DNA from: Mycobacterium deserti
GTDB taxonomy: Bacteria; Actinomycetota; Actinomycetes; Mycobacteriales; Mycobacteriaceae
Assembly (NCBI RefSeq): GCF_025345615.1
Contig: NZ_JAODWD010000006.1
Coordinates: forward strand, 434,001 to 498,000
Length of the DNA: 64,000 bases
Direction of reading: 5' to 3'
A program made the translations under genes and the position numbers. Shown here piece after piece: positions 51,462 to 60,365 of this stretch. The first letter of the stretch is position 1; each line of letters starts with the position of its first letter. The notes under the pieces were generated by a model. The model saw only the letters and a list, made by a program, of their open reading frames with translations. It was not told where the DNA came from and did not search any database.

Positions 51462-52790
51462 ATGACCGACACCACTGACTCAACCCTCTTCGGCACCGGC
51501 CAGTTCTTCGAGAAGGGCAACTATGCGCCGGTCGCTGACGAACTGAGCGAAGAAGACCTGCCCGTCGAAGGTGCGATCCCCGCGGAGCTCAACGGGTGGT
51601 ACCTGCGCAACGGCCCGAACCCGCGGCAGCCGACCGCGCACTGGTTCACCGGCGACGGCATGATCCATGGCGTCCGGATCGAGGGCGGCCGCGCCGCCTG
51701 GTACCGCAACCGCTGGGTGCGCACGGAGTCGTTCATCGAGGACTTTCCTGTGTACAACGCAGACGGCACCCGCAATCTGCGGTCCAGCGTCGCCAACACG
51801 CACATCGTCAACCACGCCGGCAAGACGCTCGCGCTTGTCGAGTCGTCGTTGCCGTACGAGATCTCCAATGATCTCGAGACGTTGGGCGCCTACGACTTCG
51901 GCGGCAAGCTGGTCGACTCGATGACCGCGCACCCCAAGATCTGCCCGACCACCGGCGAACTGCATTTCTTCGGTTACGGCAATATCTTTCAGCCGCACGT
52001 CACCTATCACCGAGCCGGCGCCGACGGCGAGTTGACCATCAACCGGCCGCTCGAAGTTCCGGCGCTGACGATGATGCACGACTTCGCGCTGACCGCGAAT
52101 CACGTGGTGTTCATGGATTTGCCGATCGTATTCAGTCTCGAGGTCGCCATGAGCGGCGGCGACATGCCCTATCGCTGGGACGACGGCTACGGCGCCCGGC
52201 TCGGTGTCCTTCGTCGCGACGATCCATACGGCGAAGTGCGGTGGTTCGACATCGACCCGTGCTACGTCTTCCATGTCGCCAACGCCTACGACGTCGGCAA
52301 CTCACTTGTGCTGCAAGCCGTTCGCTATCCCGAATTATGGCGCGACACCAGCGGGTTCGAGGCCGACGGGGTGCTGTGGAGTTGGACGATCGACCTGCAG
52401 ACGGGCGAGGTCGACGAGCGTCAACTCGACGATCGTGCGGTGGAGTTTCCCCGCATCGACGACCGGCTGGCGACGCTGCCCGCGCGCTATACGGTTTCGG
52501 TCGGTGATGCCAACTGGGTGCGTTACGACCTTGGCACCGGCGATGCGGTCGAGCATCGGTTCGGTTCAGTCGACGCCCCGGGCGGTCCGGGGGAGGCGGT
52601 CTTCGTGCCGGGGGCGGGGCCGGCCGACGAGAGCAGCGGTTACTACCTTGGCTACGTCTACGATCCCACCCGGGACGGCAGCGACCTCGTGATCGTCGAC
52701 GCGTCCGATTTCGCGGGCGATCCAGTCGTCAGAATCAAATTGCCACAACGTGTTCCGTACGGGTTCCATGGAAACTGGATCGCCGATTGA
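51462..52790 (+). CDS. Carotenoid cleavage dioxygenase
   Basis: 442 aa, RPE65/CCO family beta-propeller. Four iron histidines are visible in AHPKICPTTGELHFFGY, LTMMHDFALT, CYVFHVANAYD and the C-terminal PYGFHGNWI. Cleaves carotenoids, apocarotenoids or lignostilbene-like substrates with O2; substrate unknown. ATG 51462 with GGAG before. Probably repressed by the divergent PadR. Confidence 0.9.
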   Translation: MTDTTDSTLFGTGQFFEKGNYAPVADELSEEDLPVEGAIPAELNGWYLRNGPNPRQPTAHWFTGDGMIHGVRIEGGRAAWYRNRWVRTESFIEDFPVYNADGTRNLRSSVANTHIVNHAGKTLALVESSLPYEISNDLETLGAYDFGGKLVDSMTAHPKICPTTGELHFFGYGNIFQPHVTYHRAGADGELTINRPLEVPALTMMHDFALTANHVVFMDLPIVFSLEVAMSGGDMPYRWDDGYGARLGVLRRDDPYGEVRWFDIDPCYVFHVANAYDVGNSLVLQAVRYPELWRDTSGFEADGVLWSWTIDLQTGEVDERQLDDRAVEFPRIDDRLATLPARYTVSVGDANWVRYDLGTGDAVEHRFGSVDAPGGPGEAVFVPGAGPADESSGYYLGYVYDPTRDGSDLVIVDASDFAGDPVVRIKLPQRVPYGFHGNWIAD

Positions 52791-53228
52791 CGTCCGCAGA
52801 ACGGTCGATCGGCCCCGGGGCGGCGATGAGAGGCAAGCGCTGCTCTGTTGAACGCCGGGGTTGAGCCCCTCATCGCCCTGCAGAGGACGACCACAACCCT
52901 GGTCCGCATGCCCAATGCAAGTCTCAATCTCCGCGAATCGTGCTTGGGTTCCCGTAATTCGCAGGCAGTTCGGTAGAGCAGCGCGCAACCCCTCGCTACG
53001 CGCGTGTCACCGTCGGGGCATTGATGCGTGACAGACAGGGCCGGTACATGGTCATCCGGTGGAATCATGAGCGCCAAATGGTCGGCTCGAGCTGATGCTC
53101 TGCAGTGTCAGCGGCTCAGAGCGGCTGCCAGCGCCCCGACCGGGCTGCGGTTTCAACGTCTGTCACGTTAGCAGAGTCAGTTGCCGCCGCACCAGACCGG
53201 GCGACGCAGACAGGCAAATTCGCCTGTG
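52791..53228. other. 438-bp intergenic region without a gene
   Basis: No convincing reading frame. It contains hairpin arms GGCGATGAG (52822-52830) and CTCATCGCC (52869-52877), a possible terminator for the carotenoid oxygenase, and ACAGGC-N6-GCCTGT (53210-53227) just before the AraC stop, probably its terminator. A stretch near 52965-52985 (CAGTTCGGTAGAGCAGC) resembles a tRNA D-arm but no tRNA can be folded. Confidence 0.6.
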
Positions 53229-54185
53229 TCACAGTGCTTTCAACGTGTCTGCATGCGTGGTGCTGGCGCGGTGTGTGTTCGGGCTGATCCCGTACGCGCG
53301 CTTGAATGCGCTACTCAACGCGAACGGGGTGCTGTATCCGACCTGGTGGGCCACCGCGGCGATCGTCGCCTGACTCGACCGCAGCAGATCCGCCGCAAGG
53401 GCGAGCCGCCAGCCCGTCAGGAACGCAATCGGCGGTTCCCCCACCTGGTCGGTGAACCTGCGTGCGAACATCGCGCGTGAACACCCAACGGCCGCGGCGA
53501 GATTGGCGACCGTCCACGGTCGGGCGGGGTCGTTGTAGATCAACTTCAGCGCCGGGCCGACGATGGGGTCCTGCTCGGCCAGCCACCAAGTCGGCGCATT
53601 GCCATCACGGTCGAACCAGGCGCGCAGCACGGCGATCAGCAGCACGTCGAGCAACCGGTCGAGGTACGCCTCCTGGCCGGCGCCGTCGCAGCCGGCCTCC
53701 ACGGCGAGCAGGTCGACCAGCGGCGTGTCCCACTCGTCGGCGCGCAGCACGAGCACCGAGGGCAGCGCGTCGAGCAGTCGCTCGCTGACCTCGCTTCGCC
53801 CCTCGTAGACGCAGATGACCGACCTCGTCGCGCCCGCCGGGCTGTTGCCCCACGTCCGCACGCCTATCGCCATCTCGAACGTCAACGTCTCGCCCGACAG
53901 CGTGGTGCACCGCTGGCCGGGGTGGATCACGATCATCGGCGTGGTGCCGGGATCGTCGGCGTAGACGTATTGCTGGGTGCCGCGGGCAAGGGCGACGTCA
54001 CCGGGACGCAGGGCGACGGTGCCACTCTCCTCGCCGACGATCGCAGCGGTGCCGTGCGTCTGACAGATCAACGTCAGCGGCGACTCGTCACGGATGCTGA
54101 TCGACCACGGCGGATCCATCATCATCCGCAGCACGAACGCGCCCCGTGCGCGCACTCCGTCGAGCAGGCCGACAACGGCGTCCAC
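53229..54185 (-). CDS. AraC-family transcriptional regulator
   Basis: 318 aa. N-terminal cupin domain (PLTLICQTHGTAAIVGE, LRPGDVALARG) for ligand binding, C-terminal double helix-turn-helix (WTVANLAAAVGCSRAMFARRFTDQVGEPPIAFLTGWRLALAADLLRSS and VGYSTPFALSSAFKRAYGISP). GTG start 54185. Same orientation as, and just downstream of, the TetR gene. Targets unknown. Confidence 0.88.
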   Translation of the reverse strand: MDAVVGLLDGVRARGAFVLRMMMDPPWSISIRDESPLTLICQTHGTAAIVGEESGTVALRPGDVALARGTQQYVYADDPGTTPMIVIHPGQRCTTLSGETLTFEMAIGVRTWGNSPAGATRSVICVYEGRSEVSERLLDALPSVLVLRADEWDTPLVDLLAVEAGCDGAGQEAYLDRLLDVLLIAVLRAWFDRDGNAPTWWLAEQDPIVGPALKLIYNDPARPWTVANLAAAVGCSRAMFARRFTDQVGEPPIAFLTGWRLALAADLLRSSQATIAAVAHQVGYSTPFALSSAFKRAYGISPNTHRASTTHADTLKAL

Positions 54186-54194
54186 GCCGGAAGC

Positions 54195-54839
54195 CTAACG
54201 CCGCTCCGGGCGGTGAGCGGCGAGGAACACCTCCACCGCCGCGCGTGCGTGGGCGCCGACGTCCAGCCTCGCCAACACCGGCGCCGCCCCGTAGAACAAC
54301 GCCTGGTCCATCGGCCTGCCGATCACGAGAAACGCGAAGTGCTCAGCGGCCGCGGCGGGTTCCGGGGCGTGCAGAATTCCGCGGTCGTGCAGGCGGGCAA
54401 AGGCATCGGCCAGTGTCGCGAGCGTACGAGCGGGCGCGTTGTCGTAATAGAACTCGGCCAGCTCGGGTAGTCGGTGCGCTTCGGAAATCACCAGACGGCG
54501 CAACTGCACGAGGTGGTCGTCGAGCACGGCCCGTAGGTACTGCATCGCGAGCGCGGTCAGGCCCGCCTCGATGTCGTCGGTTTCGGCCAGCTGGCCGACG
54601 CGGCGGCCGAAGACGGCCACGACGGACTCCATCTCGTGGGCGACGATCGCGAACAGCAGAGCTCGCTTCTCGCCGAAATGCTTGTAGACGGTCTGTTTGG
54701 ACACCTCGGCCGATGCCGCCACCTGGTCCATGCTGGTTCCGCCATAGCCGTGGCGCAGGAACAGCTGACGGCCCGCCTCCAGGATGGTCTGCCGCTTGTG
54801 CGCCGACCGGATCGGTCGCGAAGCCTGCTCCATCGTCAC
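54195..54839 (-). CDS. TetR-family regulator (AefR-like C-terminal domain)
   Basis: 214 aa. Helix-turn-helix KRQTILEAGRQLFLRHGYGGTSMDQVAASAEVSKQTVYKHFGEKRALL (residues 15-62). The C-terminal domain with RRLVISEAHRLPELAEFYYDN resembles the TetR_C_7/AefR type. GTG 54839 or ATG 54833. Palindromic operator 19 bp upstream. Divergent from the DUF998 gene, likely its target. Confidence 0.88.
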   Translation of the reverse strand: MTMEQASRPIRSAHKRQTILEAGRQLFLRHGYGGTSMDQVAASAEVSKQTVYKHFGEKRALLFAIVAHEMESVVAVFGRRVGQLAETDDIEAGLTALAMQYLRAVLDDHLVQLRRLVISEAHRLPELAEFYYDNAPARTLATLADAFARLHDRGILHAPEPAAAAEHFAFLVIGRPMDQALFYGAAPVLARLDVGAHARAAVEVFLAAHRPERR

Positions 54840-54857
54840 CTCGATGAGTTTTCGAGT

Positions 54858-54872
54858 ACTAGACAGTCTAGT
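54858..54872. promoter_or_regulatory. Perfect TetR operator
   Basis: ACTAGAC-A-GTCTAGT, 7-bp perfect arms around one base. Located between the divergent tetR (54839) and DUF998 (54910) genes, so both may be controlled. Confidence 0.75.
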
Positions 54873-54909
54873 TCTCTGAAGAGACTTTCACACGCCTGGG
54901 AGGCACATC

Positions 54910-55569
54910 ATGGCTACAGCAGACTGCCCGCCGCTTTCGGTCCGCATCACCAAGTCCCTGCTGGGCTACGGCGTGATCGCCGGGCCGGTGTACGTGACCG
55001 CCGCGGCTGCGCAGATGGCGGTCCGCGACGGCTACGACCCGACTCGGCATGCCGTGAGCCAGCTGGCCAACGGCGACTGGGGCTGGGTACAGGTCGCCAA
55101 CTTCCTCGTTACCGGCGCGATGACGATCGCGGCAGCGGTCGGCGTGCGCCGCGCCCTGGGGCCGGGTAGGCGCTCGGCGTGGGCGGCAGGTCTGTTGGGC
55201 GTCTACGGTGCGGGCCTTGTGGCGGCGGGCATCTTCCGCGCGGACCCGTCGGACGGCTTCCCGCCAGGGACACCGGCCGGCATGGGCGAGGTGAGCCGGC
55301 ACGGTCTTGCGCATTTCGCCGTGGCGGGCATCGGTTTCGTGGCTCTGGTGGCCGCGTGCCTCGTCCTCGGCGCGTGGTTCGGCGGCAGCGGGGAACGCTC
55401 ATGGGCGTGGTTCTCGAGAATCACCGGTGCCGCGTTCGGTCTCAGCTTCCTCGCTCTGTCGACCGGGATGGGCGGCGCCGCAGCGATTCTGGTGTTCACA
55501 GCCGCTGTCGTGCTGGTATGGGCGTGGTTGACCGCGGTGTCGGTGAAGCTCTACCGCGAGGTGCGGTGA
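54910..55569 (+). CDS. DUF998 membrane protein
   Basis: 219 aa with six hydrophobic segments. YGVIAGPVYVTAAAAQ and YDPTRHAVSQLANGDWGWVQVANFLVTG are the DUF998 hallmarks. RBS GGGAGG 6 nt before ATG. Function unknown; divergent TetR suggests substrate- or stress-induced expression. Confidence 0.82.
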   Translation: MATADCPPLSVRITKSLLGYGVIAGPVYVTAAAAQMAVRDGYDPTRHAVSQLANGDWGWVQVANFLVTGAMTIAAAVGVRRALGPGRRSAWAAGLLGVYGAGLVAAGIFRADPSDGFPPGTPAGMGEVSRHGLAHFAVAGIGFVALVAACLVLGAWFGGSGERSWAWFSRITGAAFGLSFLALSTGMGGAAAILVFTAAVVLVWAWLTAVSVKLYREVR

Positions 55570-55644
55570 ACGTAGACGCTCGCGTATGCGGTCAGGACGC
55601 CCAACGATGGATCGTCTCGGGGTGCCCGAGGTTGGCTTGTGCTC

Positions 55645-56139
55645 ATGAACATGAGTCCGTTTGTGATCGTCACGTCTTTTGCCGCGCTCGCCGCGGCCGC
55701 CGCCGCCGGCATGATGTACGTGTTCTCGACATTCGTGATGCGCGGACTGGATCGCACCGGGCCGGCCGGAGCGATCAACGCGATGCGCGGCATCAATGTC
55801 GAGGCGAACGCCAATCCCGCGTTCCTGCTGGGGTACTTCGGTGCGACGATCCTGGCCATCGCGGTCGCGGTGATGGCCGCGCTGCGACTCGGCGATCCGG
55901 GCAGCGTCTGGATATTGATCGGAGCGGTGTTGGGCGTCCTGGGCGCGATCATCACGATCGCGTTCAACGTGCCGCTCAACAATCACCTTGACACCGTTGA
56001 CCCGGCCGCGGTGTCGGTGGCCGAGGCGGCCACCGAGTGGCAGGCCTACTTCTCGACCTGGACCAACTGGAACCACATCCGCACCGCAACGAGCGCACTT
56101 GCGGCGGCGCTGATGCTTATCGGACTGAGCCACCGCTGA
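55645..56139 (+). CDS. DUF1772 membrane protein
   Basis: 164 aa, four helices. GMMYVFSTFVMRGLDRTGP, GINVEANANPAFLLGYFGA, FNVPLNNHLDTVDP and FSTWTNWNHIRTATSALAAALM match the DUF1772 (anthrone-oxygenase-like) family. ATG 55645; GTG 55639 also in frame. No partner visible; 75 bp after DUF998. Confidence 0.8.
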   Translation: MNMSPFVIVTSFAALAAAAAAGMMYVFSTFVMRGLDRTGPAGAINAMRGINVEANANPAFLLGYFGATILAIAVAVMAALRLGDPGSVWILIGAVLGVLGAIITIAFNVPLNNHLDTVDPAAVSVAEAATEWQAYFSTWTNWNHIRTATSALAAALMLIGLSHR

Positions 56140-56195
56140 CCTCAGCTGCGCGGTGAGTTTGCGCGAAGGCGCGTAGAAACCCACTCCCGCGAGGG

Positions 56196-57035
56196 TCAGA
56201 TCGGTGGTGCGAATCCGCCTGACGATGAAGGGGGCGCCGCAGGCGGATAGGCCGGTGGCCACTGCTGTGGTGCGGTGGGCGGACCCGGCTGCAATCTTGC
56301 GAGTTCCCGGCGGTGGCGTTCGGCCAGCACCGCGGCGAGGACGAGCTGCGGGGCAGTGCCTGGTGGCGGAGGCGGCGAGATCTGCGCGACGACGTCGCTG
56401 GTGATTCGGTAAGCCATCTGGTCACGCAGCGCAGGCTCCAGTTGCCCTGCGCGGGAGAGGAACTGGCGAGCTAGTTCGGCTTGCTCGGCCCGCAACCCCG
56501 ACAACTGCAGCGACGACGCCCACCATGCCAGCTGGGGTGGCATCGGGGACGGCGCCGAGATCCGCGGTGCGCGCTCGCTGATCACGACCGTGCCCGCGAA
56601 TACGTCACCGATGCGTTTGCCCCTCGGCGACACCAGGCTGCAGATCACCGCCGGAAAGCCGGTGAGCGCGTAGATCTCGATCACCCCGGCGAGCGCGCGA
56701 AAGACAGTCTGCCGGAGGCGTTCCGGGCCGCCATCGTCGGAGACCACCCGAAGCCCGAGTGCCATCTTGCCCAGCGATCTGCCGCGCGTAGCTGCCTCGA
56801 TCGCTACGGGATACCCGAACAGGGTGGCGACGGTGAAGATGATCAGCACCGCCCCCGACAGCGCCGGATCGAACTGGCTCAGCGTCAGCGCCCACAGCAG
56901 CACTCCGACGGTGTAGATGATGAGCACCACGGTGACGTCAATCAGCGAGGACAGCACGCGGACAGGCAGTTGGGCGATCTGAATGTCCAGTACCACCGCG
57001 TCCCCGGTCACCACTGGTTCTTGCGGGCGGACCAT
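56196..57035 (-). CDS. RDD-family membrane protein (Rv3695 type)
   Basis: 279 aa. RVLSSLIDVTVVLIIYTVGVLLW (TM1 with Arg-Asp), EAATRGRSLGKMALGLRVV (RDD core) and RIGDVFAGTVVI. Then a cytoplasmic tail with PPPPPG and a Pro-rich end (PPTAPQQWPPAYPPAAPP). Divergent from the SpoIIM-like gene with overlapping promoters. RDD/SpoIIM/DUF58/MoxR genes often cluster in actinobacteria. Confidence 0.83.
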   Translation of the reverse strand: MVRPQEPVVTGDAVVLDIQIAQLPVRVLSSLIDVTVVLIIYTVGVLLWALTLSQFDPALSGAVLIIFTVATLFGYPVAIEAATRGRSLGKMALGLRVVSDDGGPERLRQTVFRALAGVIEIYALTGFPAVICSLVSPRGKRIGDVFAGTVVISERAPRISAPSPMPPQLAWWASSLQLSGLRAEQAELARQFLSRAGQLEPALRDQMAYRITSDVVAQISPPPPPGTAPQLVLAAVLAERHRRELARLQPGPPTAPQQWPPAYPPAAPPSSSGGFAPPI

Positions 57036-57046
57036 AAGCGCCCACG

Positions 57047-57063
57047 CTACTAGGATTCGCGGT
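57047..57063 (+). promoter_or_regulatory. -10 region for SpoIIM gene, overlapping opposite promoter
   Basis: TAGGAT (57051-57056) lies 7 nt before GTG 57064, implying a leaderless mRNA. On the other strand TAGTAG (complement of 57047-57052) overlaps it and may serve the RDD gene. The two divergent promoters share these bases. Confidence 0.5.
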
Positions 57064-58056
57064 GTGGATGTCGATGCGTTCGTGCTGGCGCACCGGCCGA
57101 CGTGGGACCGGCTCGAGCAACTCCTCAAGCGGCGCAGGCACCTGACCGGCGCGGAGGTCGACGAGCTGGTCGACCTCTACCAACGCGTGTCGACGCATCT
57201 GTCGATGGTGCGCAGCGCGTCGGGCGACAACGTGCTCGTGGGCCGGCTGTCGGGTCTGGTCGCGCGGGCACGTTCGGCGGTCACCGGCGCCCATGCACCT
57301 CTGTGGCGCGACTTCATCAGGTTCTGGACGGTGTCCTTCCCGGTGGTCGCGTATCAGGCGCGGCGGTGGTGGTTGGGGGCGGCGGTCGGGTTCTTCATCG
57401 TCGTGGTGGCGATCGCGCTGTGGGTGTCCGGCAATCCGGAAGTGCAGTCCACGATCGGAACACCAAGTGAGATCGAAGAATTGGTTAACAACGACTTCGC
57501 GTCCTACTACAGCGAGAATCCGGCGGCGTCATTCGGTTTGCAGGTGTGGGTCAACAACGCGTGGGTAGCGGCGCAGTGCGTCGTATTCGCGATCCTGCTC
57601 GGGATCCCGATTCCGTACATCCTGTTCCAGAACGCCGCCAACCTCGGGGTGATCGCCGGGCTGATGTTCGACGCGGACAAAGGTGGTTTGTTCCTCGGCC
57701 TGCTCACCCCGCACGGGCTGATCGAACTGACCGCGGTGTTTCTGGCCGCCGCGGCCGGGATGCGGCTCGGCTGGTCGGTGGTGTCGCCGGGTGACCGGCC
57801 GCGTGGACAGGTGCTCGCCGAGCGCGGCCGGGCGGTGATTTCGGTTGCAGGCGGGCTGGTGGTCGTGCTGCTGGTGGCTGGGCTCATCGAGTCGCTGGTG
57901 ACGCCGTCGCCGCTGCCGACCTTCGTGCGGATCGCGATCGGTGTGGCGGCCGAGATTGCGTTTCTCGCATACGTTTTCCACTTCGGACGGCGGGCCGCCA
58001 AGGCGGGTGAGACGGGCGACCTCGACGACGCGCCCGACGTCGTCCCGACGGGTTAG
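57064..58056 (+). CDS. SpoIIM-family (DUF95) membrane protein (Rv3694c type)
   Basis: 330 aa, about six helices. RPTWDRLEQLLKRR and ELVDLYQRVSTHLSMVRS are the conserved cytoplasmic start; FGLQVWVNNAWVAAQCVVFAILLGIPIPYILFQNAANLG and LLTPHGLIELTAVFLAAAAGMRLGW are the SpoIIM hallmarks. Family members act in engulfment or envelope processes. Its partner is the MoxR cluster on the opposite strand. Confidence 0.85.
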   Translation: MDVDAFVLAHRPTWDRLEQLLKRRRHLTGAEVDELVDLYQRVSTHLSMVRSASGDNVLVGRLSGLVARARSAVTGAHAPLWRDFIRFWTVSFPVVAYQARRWWLGAAVGFFIVVVAIALWVSGNPEVQSTIGTPSEIEELVNNDFASYYSENPAASFGLQVWVNNAWVAAQCVVFAILLGIPIPYILFQNAANLGVIAGLMFDADKGGLFLGLLTPHGLIELTAVFLAAAAGMRLGWSVVSPGDRPRGQVLAERGRAVISVAGGLVVVLLVAGLIESLVTPSPLPTFVRIAIGVAAEIAFLAYVFHFGRRAAKAGETGDLDDAPDVVPTG

Positions 58057-58065
58057 CGCTCGCGG

Positions 58066-59391
58066 TCACAGCCGACCGGAGGCCTTCATCGCCAGATAGT
58101 GATCGGCCAGTGCGGGCGCCAACTCCTCGGGTGGGGCATCGACCACGTCGACGCCCGCGCGCCGCAGCCGCGATGCGATGGTCCGCCGGTCGTTGCGGGC
58201 CCGCTCGGCCGCCGCCGCGTCGTAGACCTCGGCGGCATCGGCGCGTCCGGCGGCCAACCGCGCCACCCGCGGATCGGCCACGGCGGCCAGCAGCACCTGA
58301 TGTTTGGCGCTGAGTTGGGGGAGCACCGCCATGAGCCCCTCGTCGAGGGCCGGTGCATTGAGGTCGGTCAGCAACACCACGAGGGCGCGCCTGCGGACAC
58401 GGCGCTGCACCGCGGCGACCATCGCCCGCGAGTCGGATTCGACGAGCGCAGGCTGTAGCGGCGCCATCGCCGCGACCAGTTGAGCAAGCAGTTCGGTGCG
58501 CGAAGCATTGATGACGCCGGCCCGGCTCACCCTGTCGTGCGCCAAGAAGTCGACATGGTCGCCCGCGCGCGCGGCCAGCGCCGCCAGCAGCAGAGCGGCG
58601 TCCATCGACCAGTCGAGGCGCGGCCATCCGCTGGGGTCAATCGCTGTGGGATCGACGCCGACGCGCCCCGCCGACGTGCGGCCGGTGTCCAACACGACGA
58701 CCACCCGTTGATCCCGCTCGGGCCGCCACGTCCGCACCACCACGTCGGCGCGACGGGCGGTAGCGCGCCAGTCGATCGACCGGACATCGTCGCCGACGAC
58801 GTACTCGCGCAGCGAATCGAACTCGGTGCCCTGCCCTCGGATCAGGACCGGGGTGTTGCCCTCCAATTCGCGCAGCTTCGCCAACCGCGACGGAAGGTGC
58901 TTGCGCGACAGGAACGGCGGGAGGATGCGCACTTGCCAAGGCACCCGGTGAGACGTCTGCCTGCCTGCCAGTCCCAGCGGCCCGATCGCTCGGATGGTGA
59001 CCAGCGCCGAGGCTTGGTCACCACGCCGCACCGGGGTCAGGGTCGTCGCGACGTCGACTCGTTGAGCAGGGCCCAGATTCAGCGGGTGGATGCGCGGTTC
59101 GGCGCGGGCGCTCGGCGGCCAGGCGTCGCGGACGACACCGGTGACGCGCCGGCTCCCACTCGGGTTCTCGATCGACAGGACCGCCTCGACGGACTGGCCC
59201 AGCCGCGCGGTGGTCTCACCGGATCGGCTGCAGCGAAGCTTGCGCGGGCTGCCCGCCAGTGCGACGTCGATGGCCACCACAACCGCCAGCGTCGCGAACA
59301 GAACGACGAATGCGGTTGCCGGCCAGGGACAGAGCGCGATCGGCAGTATGCAGATCAGCGCGACCAGGCCGACACGGCCTGTGACGACCAC
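58066..59391 (-). CDS. DUF58 (vWA-like) protein (Rv3693 type)
   Basis: 441 aa. Two N-terminal helices (LVALICILPIALCPWPATAFVVLFATLAVVVAIDVAL), then the DUF58 core TEFDSLREYVVGDDVRSIDWRATARRADVVVRTWRPERDQRVVVVLDTG, a metal-site-like DxSxS variant. Start GTG overlaps the moxR TAG by one base. Typical partner of MoxR ATPases. Confidence 0.87.
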   Translation of the reverse strand: MVVTGRVGLVALICILPIALCPWPATAFVVLFATLAVVVAIDVALAGSPRKLRCSRSGETTARLGQSVEAVLSIENPSGSRRVTGVVRDAWPPSARAEPRIHPLNLGPAQRVDVATTLTPVRRGDQASALVTIRAIGPLGLAGRQTSHRVPWQVRILPPFLSRKHLPSRLAKLRELEGNTPVLIRGQGTEFDSLREYVVGDDVRSIDWRATARRADVVVRTWRPERDQRVVVVLDTGRTSAGRVGVDPTAIDPSGWPRLDWSMDAALLLAALAARAGDHVDFLAHDRVSRAGVINASRTELLAQLVAAMAPLQPALVESDSRAMVAAVQRRVRRRALVVLLTDLNAPALDEGLMAVLPQLSAKHQVLLAAVADPRVARLAAGRADAAEVYDAAAAERARNDRRTIASRLRRAGVDVVDAPPEELAPALADHYLAMKASGRL

Positions 59392-60365
59392 TAGCGTGGC
59401 ACCTGCACAGAGGCGAGTATGCCGTCGAGCACGCCGTCGGCGGTCGCGCCCTCCAGTTCGGCCTCCGGCCTGAGCTGGATCCGGTGCCGCAGCGTCGGCC
59501 GCGCCATCGCCTTGACGTCATCGGGAGTGACGTAGTTGCGGCCCGACAGCCAGGCCCACGACCGAGCGGTGCCAAGCAGGGCCGTCGCCCCGCGCGGTGA
59601 CACGCCAAGCTGCAGTGACGGGGAATGCCTTGTCGCACCGGCAATGTCGACGATATAGCCCAGCACCTCGTCGCCCACCAGCACCTGACGTACCGCGTCG
59701 CGTCCCGCTGCCAACTCGGCTGGGCCCGCGACGGGCCGAACGGCCGACAGGTCGCGCGGGTCGAAGCCGTGCGCGTGCCTGCTGAGGATCGCGATCTCCT
59801 GGTCCCGCGGCGGCAGCGCGACGTTGAGTTTGAGCAGGAACCGGTCCAACTGTGCCTCGGGCAACTGGTAGGTGCCCTCGTATTCGATCGGGTTCTGTGT
59901 CGCGGCGACGATGAATGGGTCGGGCAACGGACGGGCTTCGCCCTCGACACTGACCTGGCGTTCCTCCATTGCCTCGAGCAATGCGGCCTGCGTCTTGGGC
60001 GGTGTCCGGTTGATTTCGTCGGCGAGCAGCAGATTGGTGAACACCGGCCCGGCCCGGTACTCGAATTCGGCGGTGCGGGCGTCATAGACCAGCGATCCGG
60101 TGACGTCGCCGGGCATCAGGTCCGGAGTGAACTGTACTCGCTTGAACTCCAGTTGAAGTGCCGCAGCGAGCGTGCGCACCAGCAGTGTCTTGGCGACTCC
60201 CGGTACCCCCTCCAGCAGCACGTGGCCGCGGCACAGCAGCGCGATCACCAGGCCGCTGACCACCGCGTCCTGCCCGACGACCGCTTTGGCGATCTCGCCG
60301 CGCAGTGCGAGCAGCGCGTTACGCGCATTGTCCTGATCAGTTGTCGGTGCTGAGGGTTGACTCAC
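59391..60365 (-). CDS. moxR2: MoxR-type AAA+ ATPase
   Basis: 324 aa. Walker A VLLEGVPGVAKTLL (residues 49-62), Walker B LLADEINRTPPKTQAALLEAMEE, sensor 1 VAATQNPIEYEGTYQLPEAQLDRFL, and sensor 2 LRHRIQL. Remodels a partner protein together with the DUF58 product. GTG start overlaps the DUF4350 gene by 4 nt. Corresponds to Rv3692. Confidence 0.93.
   Translation of the reverse strand: MSQPSAPTTDQDNARNALLALRGEIAKAVVGQDAVVSGLVIALLCRGHVLLEGVPGVAKTLLVRTLAAALQLEFKRVQFTPDLMPGDVTGSLVYDARTAEFEYRAGPVFTNLLLADEINRTPPKTQAALLEAMEERQVSVEGEARPLPDPFIVAATQNPIEYEGTYQLPEAQLDRFLLKLNVALPPRDQEIAILSRHAHGFDPRDLSAVRPVAGPAELAAGRDAVRQVLVGDEVLGYIVDIAGATRHSPSLQLGVSPRGATALLGTARSWAWLSGRNYVTPDDVKAMARPTLRHRIQLRPEAELEGATADGVLDGILASVQVPR

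Noticed and set aside
52960-53012. tRNA-like segment (CAGTTCGGTAGAGCAGC) in the 52.8-53.2 kb gap
   Set aside because: Only a D-arm-like string is present; no acceptor, anticodon or T arm can be paired in the right order.
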